NCBI GenBank assembly: GCA_001792895.1
Contig: MARA01000021.1
Coordinates: 310,001 to 374,000, forward strand
DNA: 64,000 bases
Direction: 5' to 3'
From: Lentinus brumalis
Taxonomy: Eukaryota > Basidiomycota > Agaricomycetes > Polyporales > Polyporaceae
Numbering within the stretch: position 1 is the first letter of the stretch; each line of letters opens with the position of its first letter. Below the pieces are notes generated by a model, which saw only the letters and a list, made by a program, of their open reading frames with translations, ran no database searches and was not told the DNA's origin. This document shows, piece after piece, positions 51,228-64,000 of this stretch. The translations under genes were made by a program, and so were the position numbers.

Positions 51228-53130
51228 CTATACTACAGCTCGACGCTCACGCATGTCAGCGCACAATTGTCTGTTAAGGAGGGAGACTTGGTTTTCCGGC
51301 TTGGCAGGGACGCTGGGAATATACACGAATGAATACGAGTCGATCATCGTCCAAGGACAGTAAACACATACCGGTGTCAGCAGATGTACCCGCTGGATGC
51401 GAGCGGGGATGGTAGGCTTGCCTATGCCGTACATGGTGCGAGATGGTCGCGTAGGCGGTATGGGAGTGGACTCAGAGGTTAACTGGGCGGTACACCCAGG
51501 AATTGAATGAGTGTCGGTCTGATCGAACGACAACAGACGTCGTAGAGAGCAATCGTAGGACTCACCAGGTCAATCTTTGACAAATCCATCTGTCCATCGT
51601 CGGATCGGGAGATTGGGGAGATCGGCTCTACATGAGGGCGGTGATGTCAACATCATACAATGTCCTCTGCGTGTAGTGGATGCATACCTTTTCTCCCCAA
51701 GGGCAGCCAAATCCCGGAGTACCCATGTGGCTTGACCGTGTATCAGGAAGACTCCATCGACTTGGAAAGTGAACGGAAAAGGTGACCGGGAGGAAGATAC
51801 GGGGTGCTGTAAAATAAGCAATTCCCTACTCTAACACCGTCCTGCCTTAGGGACGATTACTGTCAAGAACCTGCGCGAAGTTCGTCGAGGGGATTGTGGT
51901 TACCACTATCTGAGGAAGCACTGATAAACTCACCGACGAAGCAGCACAGCTCCAACTGCGCAGTCAAGCGTCCATGCCCGCCCACTGTTTGCTGCAGGAT
52001 AGAACCTTCGAACGTGCGTCCGAGCTTAGACGAGATAAGGTTGAGAACGTCGTTCGTCGGGACTGCGGGAGACGATAGCAACGCGTGTGGAGAGATGCGG
52101 TCCTGGGGGTCGGGGACGGTCGCTTGACGGATAGAGGGCTCGTTGACCCGGACTACCAAGGCTCAGCAGCGCAGGTCTCCCTGTACCGCGGATACGGACT
52201 CGGTGTGAGCATCCTCTGCGGCGACGTTCAATGGCTCGGGAGGCGTCGGACTCACGACACACACGGCATGAGACTGTGTCGGACCAAGTTGCCGGCCATG
52301 TGGCTGGCAAGTGACGTTTGTGGGCATCCAGGTGCGTGCCTGTACATACCATCCCGTTAGGTCTCTCACGAAGACGTGCGGATGAGAACCTTCACCGTCG
52401 AGGACGAGGGAGAAGCTTGAGTCTGATCTCTCGTAGATTACACGGAGCCATCTCCGCTTGGACGATCTTCACTTCAGAATCCAGAAGGAAGTATCAACAT
52501 GTGGCGTGAGGCCCTGGGACATGGAACGGAATCAATATCGAGGTCGGTGGCAGAAGGATGCCAGGCGCTTGAAGCTAAAGAGGATGCTGACGTAATGTTT
52601 AACTTACTAGCCCGACTCATCCCAGACACTCTTGATTAGCCGTCCTTTCTGCACGTCGATAGGCCCGTCAATCGTCTGCCTAGGGGAGACAAACTCTTGA
52701 TACACTCCTCCTCGCCCGATGGACGCAAGACCGTCCTCGCGGCAGGAAGTGGTTCCTTGACCCTCTGCCTATCAACGCAGGTTCTCCAGTGAGGTTACTT
52801 ACCCGGAAAGTAAGTACCACCTCGGCCTACACAACTATCTGATTCGTCACTCTTGTCAAAACCATAGGAGGTCTCCGGAGGCCATCCTCGATTGCACCCG
52901 GTATGGGAATGAGCACAACAACATTGAGTATCGAGCAGCCGCCTTCAGTCTTCCTCGGAAAAGGAGTCCAGTTGGCTCGTCACGATCCACCATCGGGGGG
53001 TGTCGGGTCCGAAGGGCCAAGCCCTTGCGGCAGTGGACTGACAGGACTGTACGTCTGGTATCCAACAGTATCGTAGGGAATTGTAATTCATGTCTCCCAG
53101 CAGTCTCTCAGGATCCATACCGGTGCCCAT
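51228..53130 (-). CDS. Fragmentary multi-exon gene, function unknown
   Basis: Several minus-strand pieces lie between splice-like signals. The clearest is complement(52608..52768), open and reading GQGTTSCREDGLASIG then TIDGPIDVQKGRLIKSVWDE, with GTAAGT after it and an AG before it. The next piece ends at 52350 with DSSFSLVLDGEG and HPHVFVRDLTG; another around 51900-52150 reads SPHALLSSPAVPTNDVLNLI. I could not keep one frame through the junction at about 52520. It is a gene with unusual splicing or a recent pseudogene. No family assigned. Confidence 0.35.
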
Positions 53131-53291
53131 CGTTTTTTTTCTCTTGAGGACCCGACCAGCTATGAACTAGGACTGGCAGCTCCCAATCTGCTGACACAGC
53201 TGAACACCATTGGACAGCCTGCTCGAGGACAACGACACGCCGATGCCATGGTCGTGGCCGCCCACCGTTGCGCTGGGCATGGAGTACGCAC

Positions 53292-53433
53292 GGTACCGAA
53301 AATAGCGGAGCCGCCGCGTCGCGATTGGCTGCTTGCTCGAAAAGGTCCGTATTCGCCGCTCGTTTGTGGTTGATGAAACTGAGACGCAGGGTTGTTCAAG
53401 ACAGTATGAGCGGCTGCTCGAACGGTACAAAAG
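53292..53433 (+). promoter_or_regulatory. VP4 promoter: shared block, CCAAT and TATA-like
   Basis: GGTACCGAAAATAGC at 53292-53306 and GCGATTGGCTG (inverted CCAAT at 53324-53328) repeat the block found before VP3. A TACAAAA element lies at 53426-53432, about 80 bases before the ATG, where VP3 has its TATA box. Confidence 0.65.
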
Positions 53434-53509
53434 GCGGCCGGTATGGCCTCCAGGATCCCCTCAGAGCACTCAGCCCTCCCAGCTCCTCCCATCTACTCGG
53501 TCTTCCGCG

Positions 53510-54882
<1,373 letters not shown>

Positions 54883-56580
54883 AAGCTCTTGTCGTGTCGG
54901 GTTTGGCGGCTCTTGTATCTCTATCAGGAACCCGGTGCTGTTGCAGCGGCGCTCTGCAATGGCGTGTGTATTACTCTTGTACCAGTGTATCTCTGCTTGT
55001 CCTGGCGAATGCACCATGTTATTCCAAACAGCTATCATTGTGTGGGCGCGACTGTCCGGGCAAAGATGTGCGCTCTAGCAGCCTCGAAAGCACACGACGA
55101 GGAGCATGGGGAATATGAAGAGTGTCTTGGCCCTGGATTGGTGTGAGTGAGCCTGTCATGGAGGACCATGGGTTGTAAGGAGATGGACTCACATCCCGGA
55201 CCATGCCACGGGTCATACGCTACCGTGTCTGGCGTCCAGAGATACACCTGTGCCAATAGCTCCGATAGCTCGGTCGGGGAGTCTCACGGTGAGTCCCAGT
55301 GACTCCTCTATCAGGTTGCCGCTGTACGGCATCGAGGGAGCCTGCACAACTAGAGCACAGAGCAACGCGTGATCCTTTATCATAGCTCGACGAGATGAGG
55401 ATGTAAGATGCGCAGCCCGTACCCGGCAGCGGGCGGTCGGTAGCCTCGTGGCCCCGCCACAAAGGCGGCGCTCGTTACTGATCTGGATGTGTAACGCCCG
55501 CCCGCTCATCTTTGAATCGGCCTTGATTTCGACCTACAAGGTGACTAGTCTCCTCCTTTCTGAACATCTGGCCGATGCTAGCACTAGGGGGACGCACTTG
55601 CTCACCTCACTGTTCCCTATTCCCTTCCGGGGCTACACCTCACGTCGACATCCTGGGTCGCCATCCGAGCCTTGTACGTGAGGCCCATGATGCATGATCC
55701 ACAAGCCAACAGCGACATCTGTACAGCAGGACAGATAAGGACACTGGGTGCATTGATGGGCGGGGGCGAGTCAGGTCGTCGAGGAACGGTGATGAGGTGC
55801 GATGCATATCGAAAGCGATCGCTGTTCAGCCTTAGCAAGTGGTGACTGGTCAGCACTCAATTCTTCACGCTTGGGTACTACCAGCTGAAGTGTATACGTA
55901 TGAATGCGTCGTGAAAGAAGAAATTGACTGTAGGGAGGCCGACGGCCCTGACGGATCCTCTGGCTGCAGTCGTAAACGCCTCCGTATGCCGCCGACTGGT
56001 ACGGTGTCCTTGAGATGTAAGCGTTCACGTCCAAGTACCTGACCCTCGTATCATAATGACTGTTGACATTGTCAGCACCGCGCCCAGATCCGCGTCAGAG
56101 GTAGCCCTGCCGCTCATTCTACCCTGAAGCTCAAGTTGATCCCTTGGATCGTGGACGGGCGCCGTTCGAGCCTGTCTAGGTGCGCCATTCTCAGCTTTCG
56201 CGTTCGTTACTGAGATTGACTCATATACAGGTCATCCTACATCCTCGGCGTGCTCTCGCTTCAGCTCAGCCTCTCGCCGCTGGTCGATCGGGTCCACCAT
56301 AGCGCGTCTGGGCGTCCTCTGCGTCGCCCCAAACTTGAGTTGGCGTCCTTCATCCCCGTCGTACCTCGAGAATGAAAAACCACGGCTAGAGATGACCCGA
56401 TATGCTAGATCTGGTGAGCGAACCCGCATACATCTCTGCGACGGATGGACTGACCGCTGGTCGTGACGATATGTGCGCGCTCACAGGGATCTTGTATAAA
56501 GGGCAAGCACCCTGCCCGTCGACCTCATCGAACCCAAGTCCGCCGACTCTAGTAAACTACCAGACGACACTACAGTGACA
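54883..56580. other. No confident gene; dispersed repeat copy 4 at 55425-55471
   Basis: Contains GGTCGGTAGCCTCGTGGCCC (near 55435), the fourth copy of the dispersed repeat, inside short frames. A TATA-like CTTGTATAAAGG lies near 56490-56502, about 90 bases upstream of the dehydrogenase ATG and probably its core promoter. Confidence 0.5.
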
Positions 56581-56586
56581 ACGAAG

Positions 56587-57536
56587 ATGGCAAAGGAATC
56601 TGTGTGGCTTATAACCGGGTACGTTTTTCACTTCAGTCTCTCTCTTGCTCCTAACTTACGGTCACCGCGCAGCGCGAACCGGGGAGTCGGCCTGGAGATG
56701 GTGAATCAGCTCTTGCAATCGCCCTCCAACGCAGCAACTATTATAGCAGCGTGCCGGACCCCGTCGACGGCCGCAGACCTACAGAAGCTTAGAGACTACG
56801 CCAATGGGAGGCTTCACGTCGTCGCGCTCGATGTCGCCAACAAGGCCTCGGTCTACGAGGCTGCGGAGGAAGTGGCCGCGATCCTGGGAGGACGCGGCGT
56901 CGACTACCTGATCAACAATGCCGGGATCGTACGTATCGGGCTTTTAGTCAACGGCCACCTCACACTGACCGTCGAATGTAGCTTCCCGGCGGGACGGACA
57001 CGGCGTTCGGCATGGACGTCGGCGTCCTTGAGGAGACGTTCACGACGAACGTCTCGGGGCCCGCGCACGTCGCGCAGGCGTTCGTCGGGCTCGTGGAGAA
57101 GAGCGCGAAGGAGACGATCGTGAACATCTCCAGCACGCTAGGGAGCATGGGGGCGGACCCGGGCGCGGTGCACGCGTCCTACGCAGTCTCGAAGGCGGCG
57201 CTGAACATGCTGGTGAGTCCGCGGTGTGTCTCTCCTGCAGCGCGCGCGAGTCGCTGATTCAGATCATGGTGCTCATACTAGACGTACAAGGAGGCGAAGG
57301 GGTGGCCAGACCTCATTGTGATCTCCATGTGTCCTGGCTCGCTGCAGACTGGTGAGCGTAATCTCGTATGGCGCTCGCGGACCCCTCTCACACGCATATA
57401 TGCAGACATGGGAGGGGAGGGCGCGACATACCCCGTCTCGGTCGGGGTAGCAGGCATCCTGAAGACTGTGCGCTCGCTCAAGCTGGAAGACTCGGGCTCA
57501 TTCTTGAACTTCAAGGGCGAGCATGTCCCGTGGTAA
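56587..57536 (+). CDS. Short-chain dehydrogenase/reductase (SDR)
   Basis: Five exons, join(56587..56618, 56673..56928, 56982..57212, 57282..57351, 57406..57536), give 239 aa. It is a classical Rossmann-fold NAD(P)-dependent oxidoreductase: the cofactor loop ITGANRGVG spans the first intron, NNAG follows at about residue 92, the catalytic Ser is in VNISSTLGS and the catalytic pair in YAVSK. CPGSLQTDMGG matches the PG motif after the active site. Length is usual for the family, and the arrangement is of the fungal C-factor-like type. Substrate unknown. The GTG twelve bases upstream is not needed as a start. It stands alone, with no visible pathway partners. Confidence 0.9.
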
Positions 57537-57597
57537 AGGCACACATTTACACGTAGATGGGATCATGGATAAGTAACTTGGTATACATACATGTTTC

Positions 57598-58430
57598 TCA
57601 AGCAGCGGTACAATCATGCGAGTAGTGCGCTGGAACATATGCAATCCTACAGATGCAACCGCGCGAGCTGCACAAGACGCAGCCGAGGAAACAGCCTGTT
57701 GAGCAGGGAGGCAAACTTGAGGCTGAGGCATTCGTAACTTGCCCGCCATTGTCCCCACCGGTGCTGCTGGGCGAGAACAGGCCCCATGTCCTCAACTGCA
57801 ATGTCTCCAAACCATGATCAAGTACCGCCGGGATCGAGTCGAGCCGGAGCGTCTCTCCGCCATCACCCACCATATCGCTCGGAATGCATACGTAGGGCAG
57901 TAGAGGGTGCTCCAGCTGTGGGTGCGCCTGAGCGTACTCGGCGATTGTATGCACGGTAGGAAGGGGAGCGATACTGGCATCCGGAAATTGCGGGAGAAAG
58001 TCTGCTTCGTTGTCGCTCCAGGCGACGGCCAGCACCAGCTTGCGTAGAGCGGGCCAGGACGACGTGATGTGGCGGATGTCCCGGTCGTACACCCGGAGGT
58101 TTTCTCAGAGTGCACTGGGGATGTGGATAGCGAGCTCGAGGGTGTGGAGGCCGGGGCACCCAGAGCGTCGTCAAGCACGGGAAGTGTATCCCTGAAGATC
58201 GGTTCGTCCTTCGTGACCATGTCCGGAGGGATGTAGGGCCACGTAGGTATCGAGATCGGATGGTCGGAGGGCATGAGAGGTTGGGGACGTTGTCGGGCCA
58301 CCGATTCGGTAATGGGACCACGAAAGAGGTGAGTAGTGGCCAGGCTTCAAGGAGATCGCCAGACAGGTCCTCGTCATGAAATTCCAGCCTGAATACCGGA
58401 GGCCGCATTCAAATGCGGCCAAGGATATTG
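57598..58430 (-). pseudogene. Broken C-terminal copy of an F-box gene
   Basis: MYDRDIRHITSSWPALRKLV and LLPYVCIPSDMVGDGGETLR match the C-terminal third of the F-box gene at 58855-60550 (MYDRD-like, then YVCIPDDMVADDGDTL). Upstream of about 58110 the frame changes twice and no F-box or start is present. It is a truncated tandem duplicate. Confidence 0.75.
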
Positions 58431-58854
58431 AGAACGCAAGTACGCGCGGCGACTGCGCTACGATGCCCGAAAGGATATTGTGAACGTACTCCTGGGGCGT
58501 CCTGACTCCTTAGGGGCGCCTCTCAATGTTTTTGTCCGACCCCACGTCTCATCACACGTAGATAGCTGCATGTCTTTACTGCCTACCATAAGGCTTGGCC
58601 TTCACGGGCAATAAACAAGGAGAATACATACATACAACGTACTCCTGGATTGGGGTGTCATCTTCTAGGTCAAGGTGGACGGAGGCGGCGTGGGACGGCG
58701 CTGAGAAGGAGGAGGAGATGATATTCTGGCAGAAACGGCATGTAAGGGGCATGGGGAACGCTCCATTGCCTGTGACACAGCAGTAGGGAAATTGGTCGAC
58801 TCATTCCATTGTTGGCCCGGAGAAAGGTCAGCGGAGTCTCTGTCGACCGATGAC

Positions 58855-60550
58855 TCAGATCCCACACGACGGCAAGTCCGCCCCACGGTTCACAGTGGAC
58901 ATCATCGGCTTCATGGTATTCGGGTCCCAGGATCTCTGCAGGTTGACCTCCCGAGTGGCATGCAGGTGAGGGAACAGTCTATCCAGCAGGTACGCGAATT
59001 CGAAGACGGGCTGTTGATACTTCTTCATGGCTTGGGCCTGTTGATCCAGAGACCTCTCATCGGTGTCTGTGCTGGCAAGCTTGAGCACGCCCCAGTTTGT
59101 CAACCAGAGCGTCTCAAGGCCGTGATCGAGCACGGGGAGCGAGTCGAGGAGGAGCGTGTCCCCGTCATCCGCAACCATATCGTCCGGAATGCAAACATAG
59201 GGGAGTCGGAGGTGCTTGAGCTGACCGTGAGCCTGAGCAAACGTAGCCAATGTATGCACAGTAGGAGGCGGATCGTCATCCGGGAAATGCTGGAGTACAG
59301 AGTCAGCCTCGCGGTAGCTCCATTTGACGTTCAGCACCAACGTGCGGAGTGCGGGCCAGAAGGACGTGATGCGACGGATGTCCCGATCATACACGCGGAG
59401 GCTCATTCCGAGTGCACTGGGAACGTACATGGAGAGCTCGAAAGTATGGAGGCAGGAGCACTGCAGTAGCTCTTCGACTACGACGTCGAACATGCCGTCC
59501 AAGTCCGACGTGCCTTTTGAGGAGTCGTCGTCGAGGACGAATGAGAGCGCGCGAAGGGAATGGGAGCACTCGCGCACGAGTTTCGACAAAGCGGCGCGAA
59601 TGATGGTGTATACGCCATCGTCCTGAGCGGCACGCGTAGTGGTCAGGTTGACCACCATGAGTTGAGGGAAGGATGTCGAGGTGATGAAAGCTCTTATATC
59701 TCCCAGGCTTGCCTTCCACTTCAACTTCAGGGTATCCAGAAAGAGGAAGGTGTAGGGAGGCCCTTCCATCCTCCCGTTCGTGAACGAACGCACCTCCATT
59801 TTCAAGCTTCGAAGATGAGGCAAAGCAGCGAGCCCACGCATCTTCTCCGGAGTGAGGTCCACGTCCTGCACCGCTAGGGCGCGCATGTTAGCGAAAGTCC
59901 AGAATGGGATTTCACGTGGTTCGTCATCCTTCCCGAGGCGATGGCACGCGATGGTGAACTCATGCACATGCATAAGTCTCGAGAGAACCACTTGCTGCAA
60001 GGCGCCTTGCATTCCATTACCGGGAATCAGATGTACGTGACGCAGAGTGGGAGGAAGGATGTGGCGGAGAGACTCCGCAGGTAGGTCGGCGTCGACACGT
60101 AGACGACGTAATGTGCGGAGGTGTGGAAAGAGAGGCATGTGTCCAACGTACTGCATGACAGAATTCCATGCAGAAGAGTGGATCCGACGGACGGCCAGTG
60201 CATCCAATTTCTTTACTAGGCGGGCGTAACTCATGAGTCGTTCCCACTGTTCCTTCGTCGGGTCCGTGCCAAAGATCTACTGGCGCATCAGTAGAACTCA
60301 TATGAGGATCTTACAAAGCTGAACTCACATAGATATTAGACGATTCGTCACGATGAAACGTAGGCACCACTCGGAACAAAAACAGGATGTTGTTCTGCCG
60401 TCGCCACAATGCGGCGAGAGCGGGGTGCGAGAGGGCACGAGAGACTCTGGCCGCGGATGCGAGCGTACCACGCCCTCCGTCCTCAAGATACCCAAAGACT
60501 TCCGTCGTGATGTCCTCGCACGCCAAAGCTTGGGCGGTCCCCAGAGCCAT
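58855..60550 (-). CDS. F-box protein
   Basis: Two exons, complement(58855..60276, 60329..60550), encode 547 aa. Exon 1 carries the F-box-like N-terminus: LACEDITTEVFGYLEDG and AARVSRALSHPALAALWRR. The 52-nt intron uses GTGAGT and the acceptor CCAGTAG; the alternative acceptor three bases earlier would add a stop, so the choice matters. The long C-terminal part has leucine-rich strands (LRTLRRLRVDADLP, LPHLRSLKMEVRS, LPYVCIPDDMV). Likely an SCF ubiquitin-ligase receptor of unknown target. It is only distantly related to the F-box pair at 3.9-11.4 kb. Confidence 0.82.
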
Positions 60551-61755
60551 GTCAGAGAGTGGTAGGGTCGGTAGTGACGACCAACGGCTCGTTGAGAAAG
60601 GTGACTAAAGGTGAGCTATGTGGCGACGGCGAAGACGGCGGAGCCTTGTTGATTATGGTCAAGACGCAAGAGGCCTTCTCGGCAGATGGGCGCTGATGAG
60701 GCGGCTCGCGGGCGAAAGAGGTTCCCATGATGCCGTCCATGGAGACTAAAGCCACCGTTTGGCATCAGTCCCCGGTCCGCACACGCGACTCGGAATGTGG
60801 GGTAGGAAGTCCTAGCGCCAGTGTCGAAGGAGAAGTGATACGGAACCGAATCCAGCGATCAGGCAGTCCAGCTCGCAGTCTTACGGGGCTCAACACCTCC
60901 CTGTACCGTACTTCGCCTCGACTTAACAACACGACTACTGGATTGAAGGTGCAGACTCACCTGTGAGATGCGCGTTTCCGAGTTCCCCCGCGATAAACCC
61001 GACACCCGTCTGCTTGACCTCCGGACAGCCCTCTCTCCCGTGCAACCGACGGCGCAGATCCCAATGTCTGAGAGAAGATTAGCACCGGGAAGGACGTGGA
61101 TGCATGGCACATCCTGTGGTTTGCTTCAGTACTCACCAGGTCACCGACCGGCGACGTCGTACATCTGCATGCCGCCCTTCAGCCGCATCCTCTATCTTCA
61201 TGCCTTGCAGAACCGCAGAGCCAACAGCGCAACACCAATAATTGTGCGGCGACTAAGTAGATGAAGCCGAGCGCAGGTAGAGCTACTAAGTGAACCCGCA
61301 GCGAACAGGAGGGTGGTGGCGGGTGGCAGGAGCGAAGACTAGCAGCGGGCGCTTGACGGCACCTCATGCTCGAAGAGCATGCAGTCCGAGGACCGAGACT
61401 CAGAGCCCGCGTTGAGTCGCCTTCACGCTCTCCTATGGTAATGGACTGAAGATGGGCGCATGCAAGTGCGAGGAGTAATAGAGTCATAAATAAGAATAAA
61501 GATGAGACCGAGATGATCCGAGATGATGTACAAGTACACGGTAAATACAGCCGAGACGAGACCAGGAGACCGGGAACGAGTGCGCTTGGTATGTAGTAGT
61601 CGGGGTATGTCTAGAAGAGGGTATGAAGGCGTATATATACAACGATATGGGTATGTAGCGATGTGGCTTGTCTAGCGATGCGGAGTAAGTATAAGGCGAG
61701 GGTTGTAAGTATCCAAGAGCCATAGGATGTCCGAGTTACAAGTCCGAGTCGTAAG
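60551..61755. other. No confident gene
   Basis: 5' flank of the F-box gene, then short frames. 61480-61760 is the 3' flank of the leftward membrane-protein gene. Confidence 0.5.
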
Positions 61756-61760
61756 ATGTC

Positions 61761-63826
61761 TCACCCCGCCGTTGCCCGCTCGGCCGCCTCCCGCTCGCGC
61801 TCGCGCTTCCGCTGCCGCCGCAGCCAAGTGGGTACGCGCTTGCCATGCTTCTTCCTGACCAGCTCCGTTGGCTCCTCAGAGACTGTCTCGGGGGACGACG
61901 CAGGGTCTGCAGCCTGAGCGGGCTTTGGACTCGCAGTAGAAGCCAAGATCTTGAGTGTGGTAGCGAGCGCAGCAGCAACCTGTCGTGAATAGTGTGAGCT
62001 ACTGCAGAGCTGAAATCACGAAACCAAGGTACCGCACGTGAGACCCGCATACGCGCCGGCACAAAGGCTTCCATGCGCGAATCGAGAGGTTTCTTCGGAG
62101 AGGTCTCGAGGGGCGTCCATGAGAGCGCAGCAGCCTGCAAAGAGGCTCCCGTCAGCAAGGTCGAAGCACCATAAAAGGAGAAGGCAGCATACAGTGAGTG
62201 ATACCGCGAGGATTTCGGAACACGTCTCAGGCTGCACCGGCGCGATAATCCGCAAGCCAGATGGAACAAACGCCTCCTTGCGCGGGTCGAGAGGTTTCTT
62301 CGGTCTGGAGGTCTCCAGGGTCTCGAGGGGCGTCCATGGCAGCGCAGTAGCCTGCAAAGAGGCTCCCGTCAGCAAGGTCGAAACACCATAAAAGGAGAAG
62401 GCAGCATACAGCGAGTGAGACCGCGAGGATGGCGGAAGACGTCTGCACCGGCGCGATAATCCGCAAGCCAGATGGGACAAACGCCTCCTTCCGCGGGTCG
62501 AGAGTCGTGCTGCTTGCCTTGACAACGGTCCGAGTTGCCGAGAACTTCGAAGTGAGAGCCTTCGCGAGGAGGGAGGCCGATGGGGTGTATGCAAGGGCGT
62601 GCGGGTTGAGCTTGTCGGTGGTGCGCTGCTCGTCGTCGTCCTGATCCCAGTCCGAGGCATCGGAGTCCTCGCACAAAGTCGCTTCCGACTCGAAGGAGCT
62701 GTCTGCGGTGAGAAAGCTGGCGTCCGGGGTTGATGAGACGAGAGCGACGTGGGTGAGCTTCAGAAGCTCGGTGGAGTGCACCGCGCCAGCGACGAGGAAA
62801 GTGAGGACGTCGTAAGCCCGGATGACTTGAGTGATGCTGATAACGGGGTGAATGGCGTAGTATGTGTAGGTGTAGGCTGAGAGGATGGTGTACGAAGTGT
62901 AGTTGCCGAAGGATGTAACTGAGACAGGAACAGGGGATGCGAGTGGCAGATGACCTACGTAGCGTCGGTATAGACAGGTAGGCGCGATAGAAGCGACTAC
63001 GTACCATAGGAGACCGTCTGTCTTGAAGTAAAGTGCACGGCGAGGGTCTTGAGGAGGGGGTTCTCTCCGATAGTGATCCGTTGAGACGACTGGAAGAAAT
63101 CAGTGTGGGCTTCCTCCTTCACGATCTGATGTGGGTTATTGAGGTACTGCCGGTCGAGCAGATAAAGCAGAACGCACCTTGCAAATGTCCATCGCCGTAG
63201 ACCAGGACATCTTGAGAGCCACCACCGAGTACTCCCTGGCAAACTTGCCGCCTTTGAGGAAGAACGTTCCACTTCCGAGTACCACGTAGGACACCATCTC
63301 GAGAACAGCGATGGCGAACCAGATCGCCACGAATTGGACCGTGCGCAAGACAAAGTAACCGACGGCAGCGGCGGCCTTACGGAAGAGCGCTCCTAGAATG
63401 TGAAGGACGAGCTTGCCCAGAGCGCAGGCAATTCGAGAGGCGACACGCGTAGCGAAGGTGAACATGGCGACCTTGTACCGATTGACGACGACTTTGAGGC
63501 GTGAATAGAGCTATGACAAGCTACGTCAAACTGTCGCCCACTACACAACTGTCGCGTAGACGTACCTGACTTGTTTCCAGTACGGCCGTAGAGAGCACGC
63601 TTCGGGACATACGACCCGCGGCACAGATACCGAGATGAATGCACGTCAAGCCAGTCTGAACGAACATGGTGCCGGCAAGGAGTGAAATGATGACCGAGAG
63701 CACTACCGCGATGCCGAGGAGGACGTTGCCGAGTGCGAAGAGAGCCACGACAGAGTGAGGTACGCAGTAGTCGGTGAGGGACACGGCGCATACAGCGATG
63801 CACAGTATCCAGCTCATGCTGGACAT
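61761..63826 (-). CDS. Multi-pass membrane protein with tandemly duplicated exons
   Basis: Seven exons, complement(61761..61979, 62033..62134, 62193..62351, 62410..62918, 63005..63125, 63178..63510, 63566..63826), keep one frame for 567 aa. Exon 1 is hydrophobic with three likely membrane helices from MSSMSWILCIAVCAVSL on; exon 2 adds at least two more (FVAIWFAIAVLEMVSYVV). Exon 4 holds an acidic stretch (DSDASDWDQDDDEQ). The end of exon 4, exon 5 and exon 6 repeat a module KEAFVPSGLRIIAP preceded by TPLET...KKPLD, and the two introns between them are nearly identical 58-mers (GTATGCTGCC...TTTGCAG), all phase 0. Exon 7 is basic (KRVPTWLRRQRKRERE). A TATATAAG box on the minus strand lies about 100 bases upstream. 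Family not recognised. Confidence 0.7.
62030..62500. repeat. Tandem exon-plus-intron repeat
   Basis: Two full units and a partial third (about 62033-62192, 62193-62409, 62410-62505), each with one exon and the following 58-nt intron, lie head to tail inside the membrane-protein gene. Confidence 0.85.
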
Positions 63827-63923
63827 GCTGATGGATGAGAGGGGCGAACACAGGTGTCGGGTGGGCGAGTACGCAGTACTGGCGGGATGGGAGCGAGAAG
63901 TTGGGGACTGGAGCGCATGCAGA

Positions 63924-63936
63924 GCTTATATATGGA
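63924..63936 (-). promoter_or_regulatory. TATA box of the leftward membrane-protein gene
   Basis: CATATATAAGC on the minus strand about 100 bases before the ATG at 63826. Confidence 0.6.
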
Positions 63937-64000
63937 CGGGGGCTGGGTCACGTTCGAACCTTCTCTGCGACACCAACGCGCGACGCGTCCTTCGGCGTGC

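Overview
The window looks like nuclear DNA of a white-rot agaricomycete, most likely a polypore. The evidence is many 50-70 nt GT-AG introns, four secreted class II (ligninolytic) peroxidase genes, basidiomycete F-box genes with long divergent C-terminal halves, and a fungal-type LINE. Bacterial gene layout is absent. All exon structures below were assembled by eye from splice signals and from comparison between copies inside the window.

Layout. 1-3571: 3' part of a non-LTR retrotransposon with reverse transcriptase, RNase H and a poly(A) tail. 3.9-15.9 kb: a tandem duplication of a block of about 5.8 kb (F-box gene, versatile-type peroxidase, small ORF, decayed membrane-protein region). Copy A is intact; the peroxidase of copy B carries three one-base deletions. 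16.2-18.0 kb: a homeodomain-like gene preceded by a tRNA-like element and a short dispersed repeat; the same segment recurs inverted at 38.3-39.9 kb with a premature stop. 19.7-21.1 kb: third peroxidase. 21.8-24.2 kb: catalytic subunit of protein kinase A (PKA), with a second copy at 34.6-36.6 kb that has lost its C-terminal tail. 24.2-34.3 kb, between the kinases: a GC-rich stretch without convincing genes, two loci made of short exons with regular splice sites (27.3-28.5 kb minus; 33.0-34.3 kb plus), a decayed exon-repeat locus (31.2-32.8 kb), and a small truncated retroelement with perfect target-site duplications. 42.3-49.4 kb: four genes for uncharacterised basidiomycete proteins, most with membrane segments, and one remnant. 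53.5-54.9 kb: fourth peroxidase. 56.6-57.5 kb: a short-chain dehydrogenase. 57.6-60.6 kb: an F-box gene and a broken copy. 61.8-63.8 kb: a membrane-protein gene with tandemly duplicated exons.

How it works together. The peroxidases have both the three-acid Mn(II) site and the surface tryptophan used for direct oxidation of lignin-like substrates, so they should be exported and attack lignin with H2O2. Their promoters share an inverted CCAAT box and a TATA-like box. The rest is a mosaic of recent duplications (F-box, peroxidase, PKA, homeodomain-like, exons) typical of fast-changing accessory fungal DNA. The most unusual content is the short-exon loci between the two PKA copies and the retroelement pair that keeps a 3' hairpin with different stem sequences.
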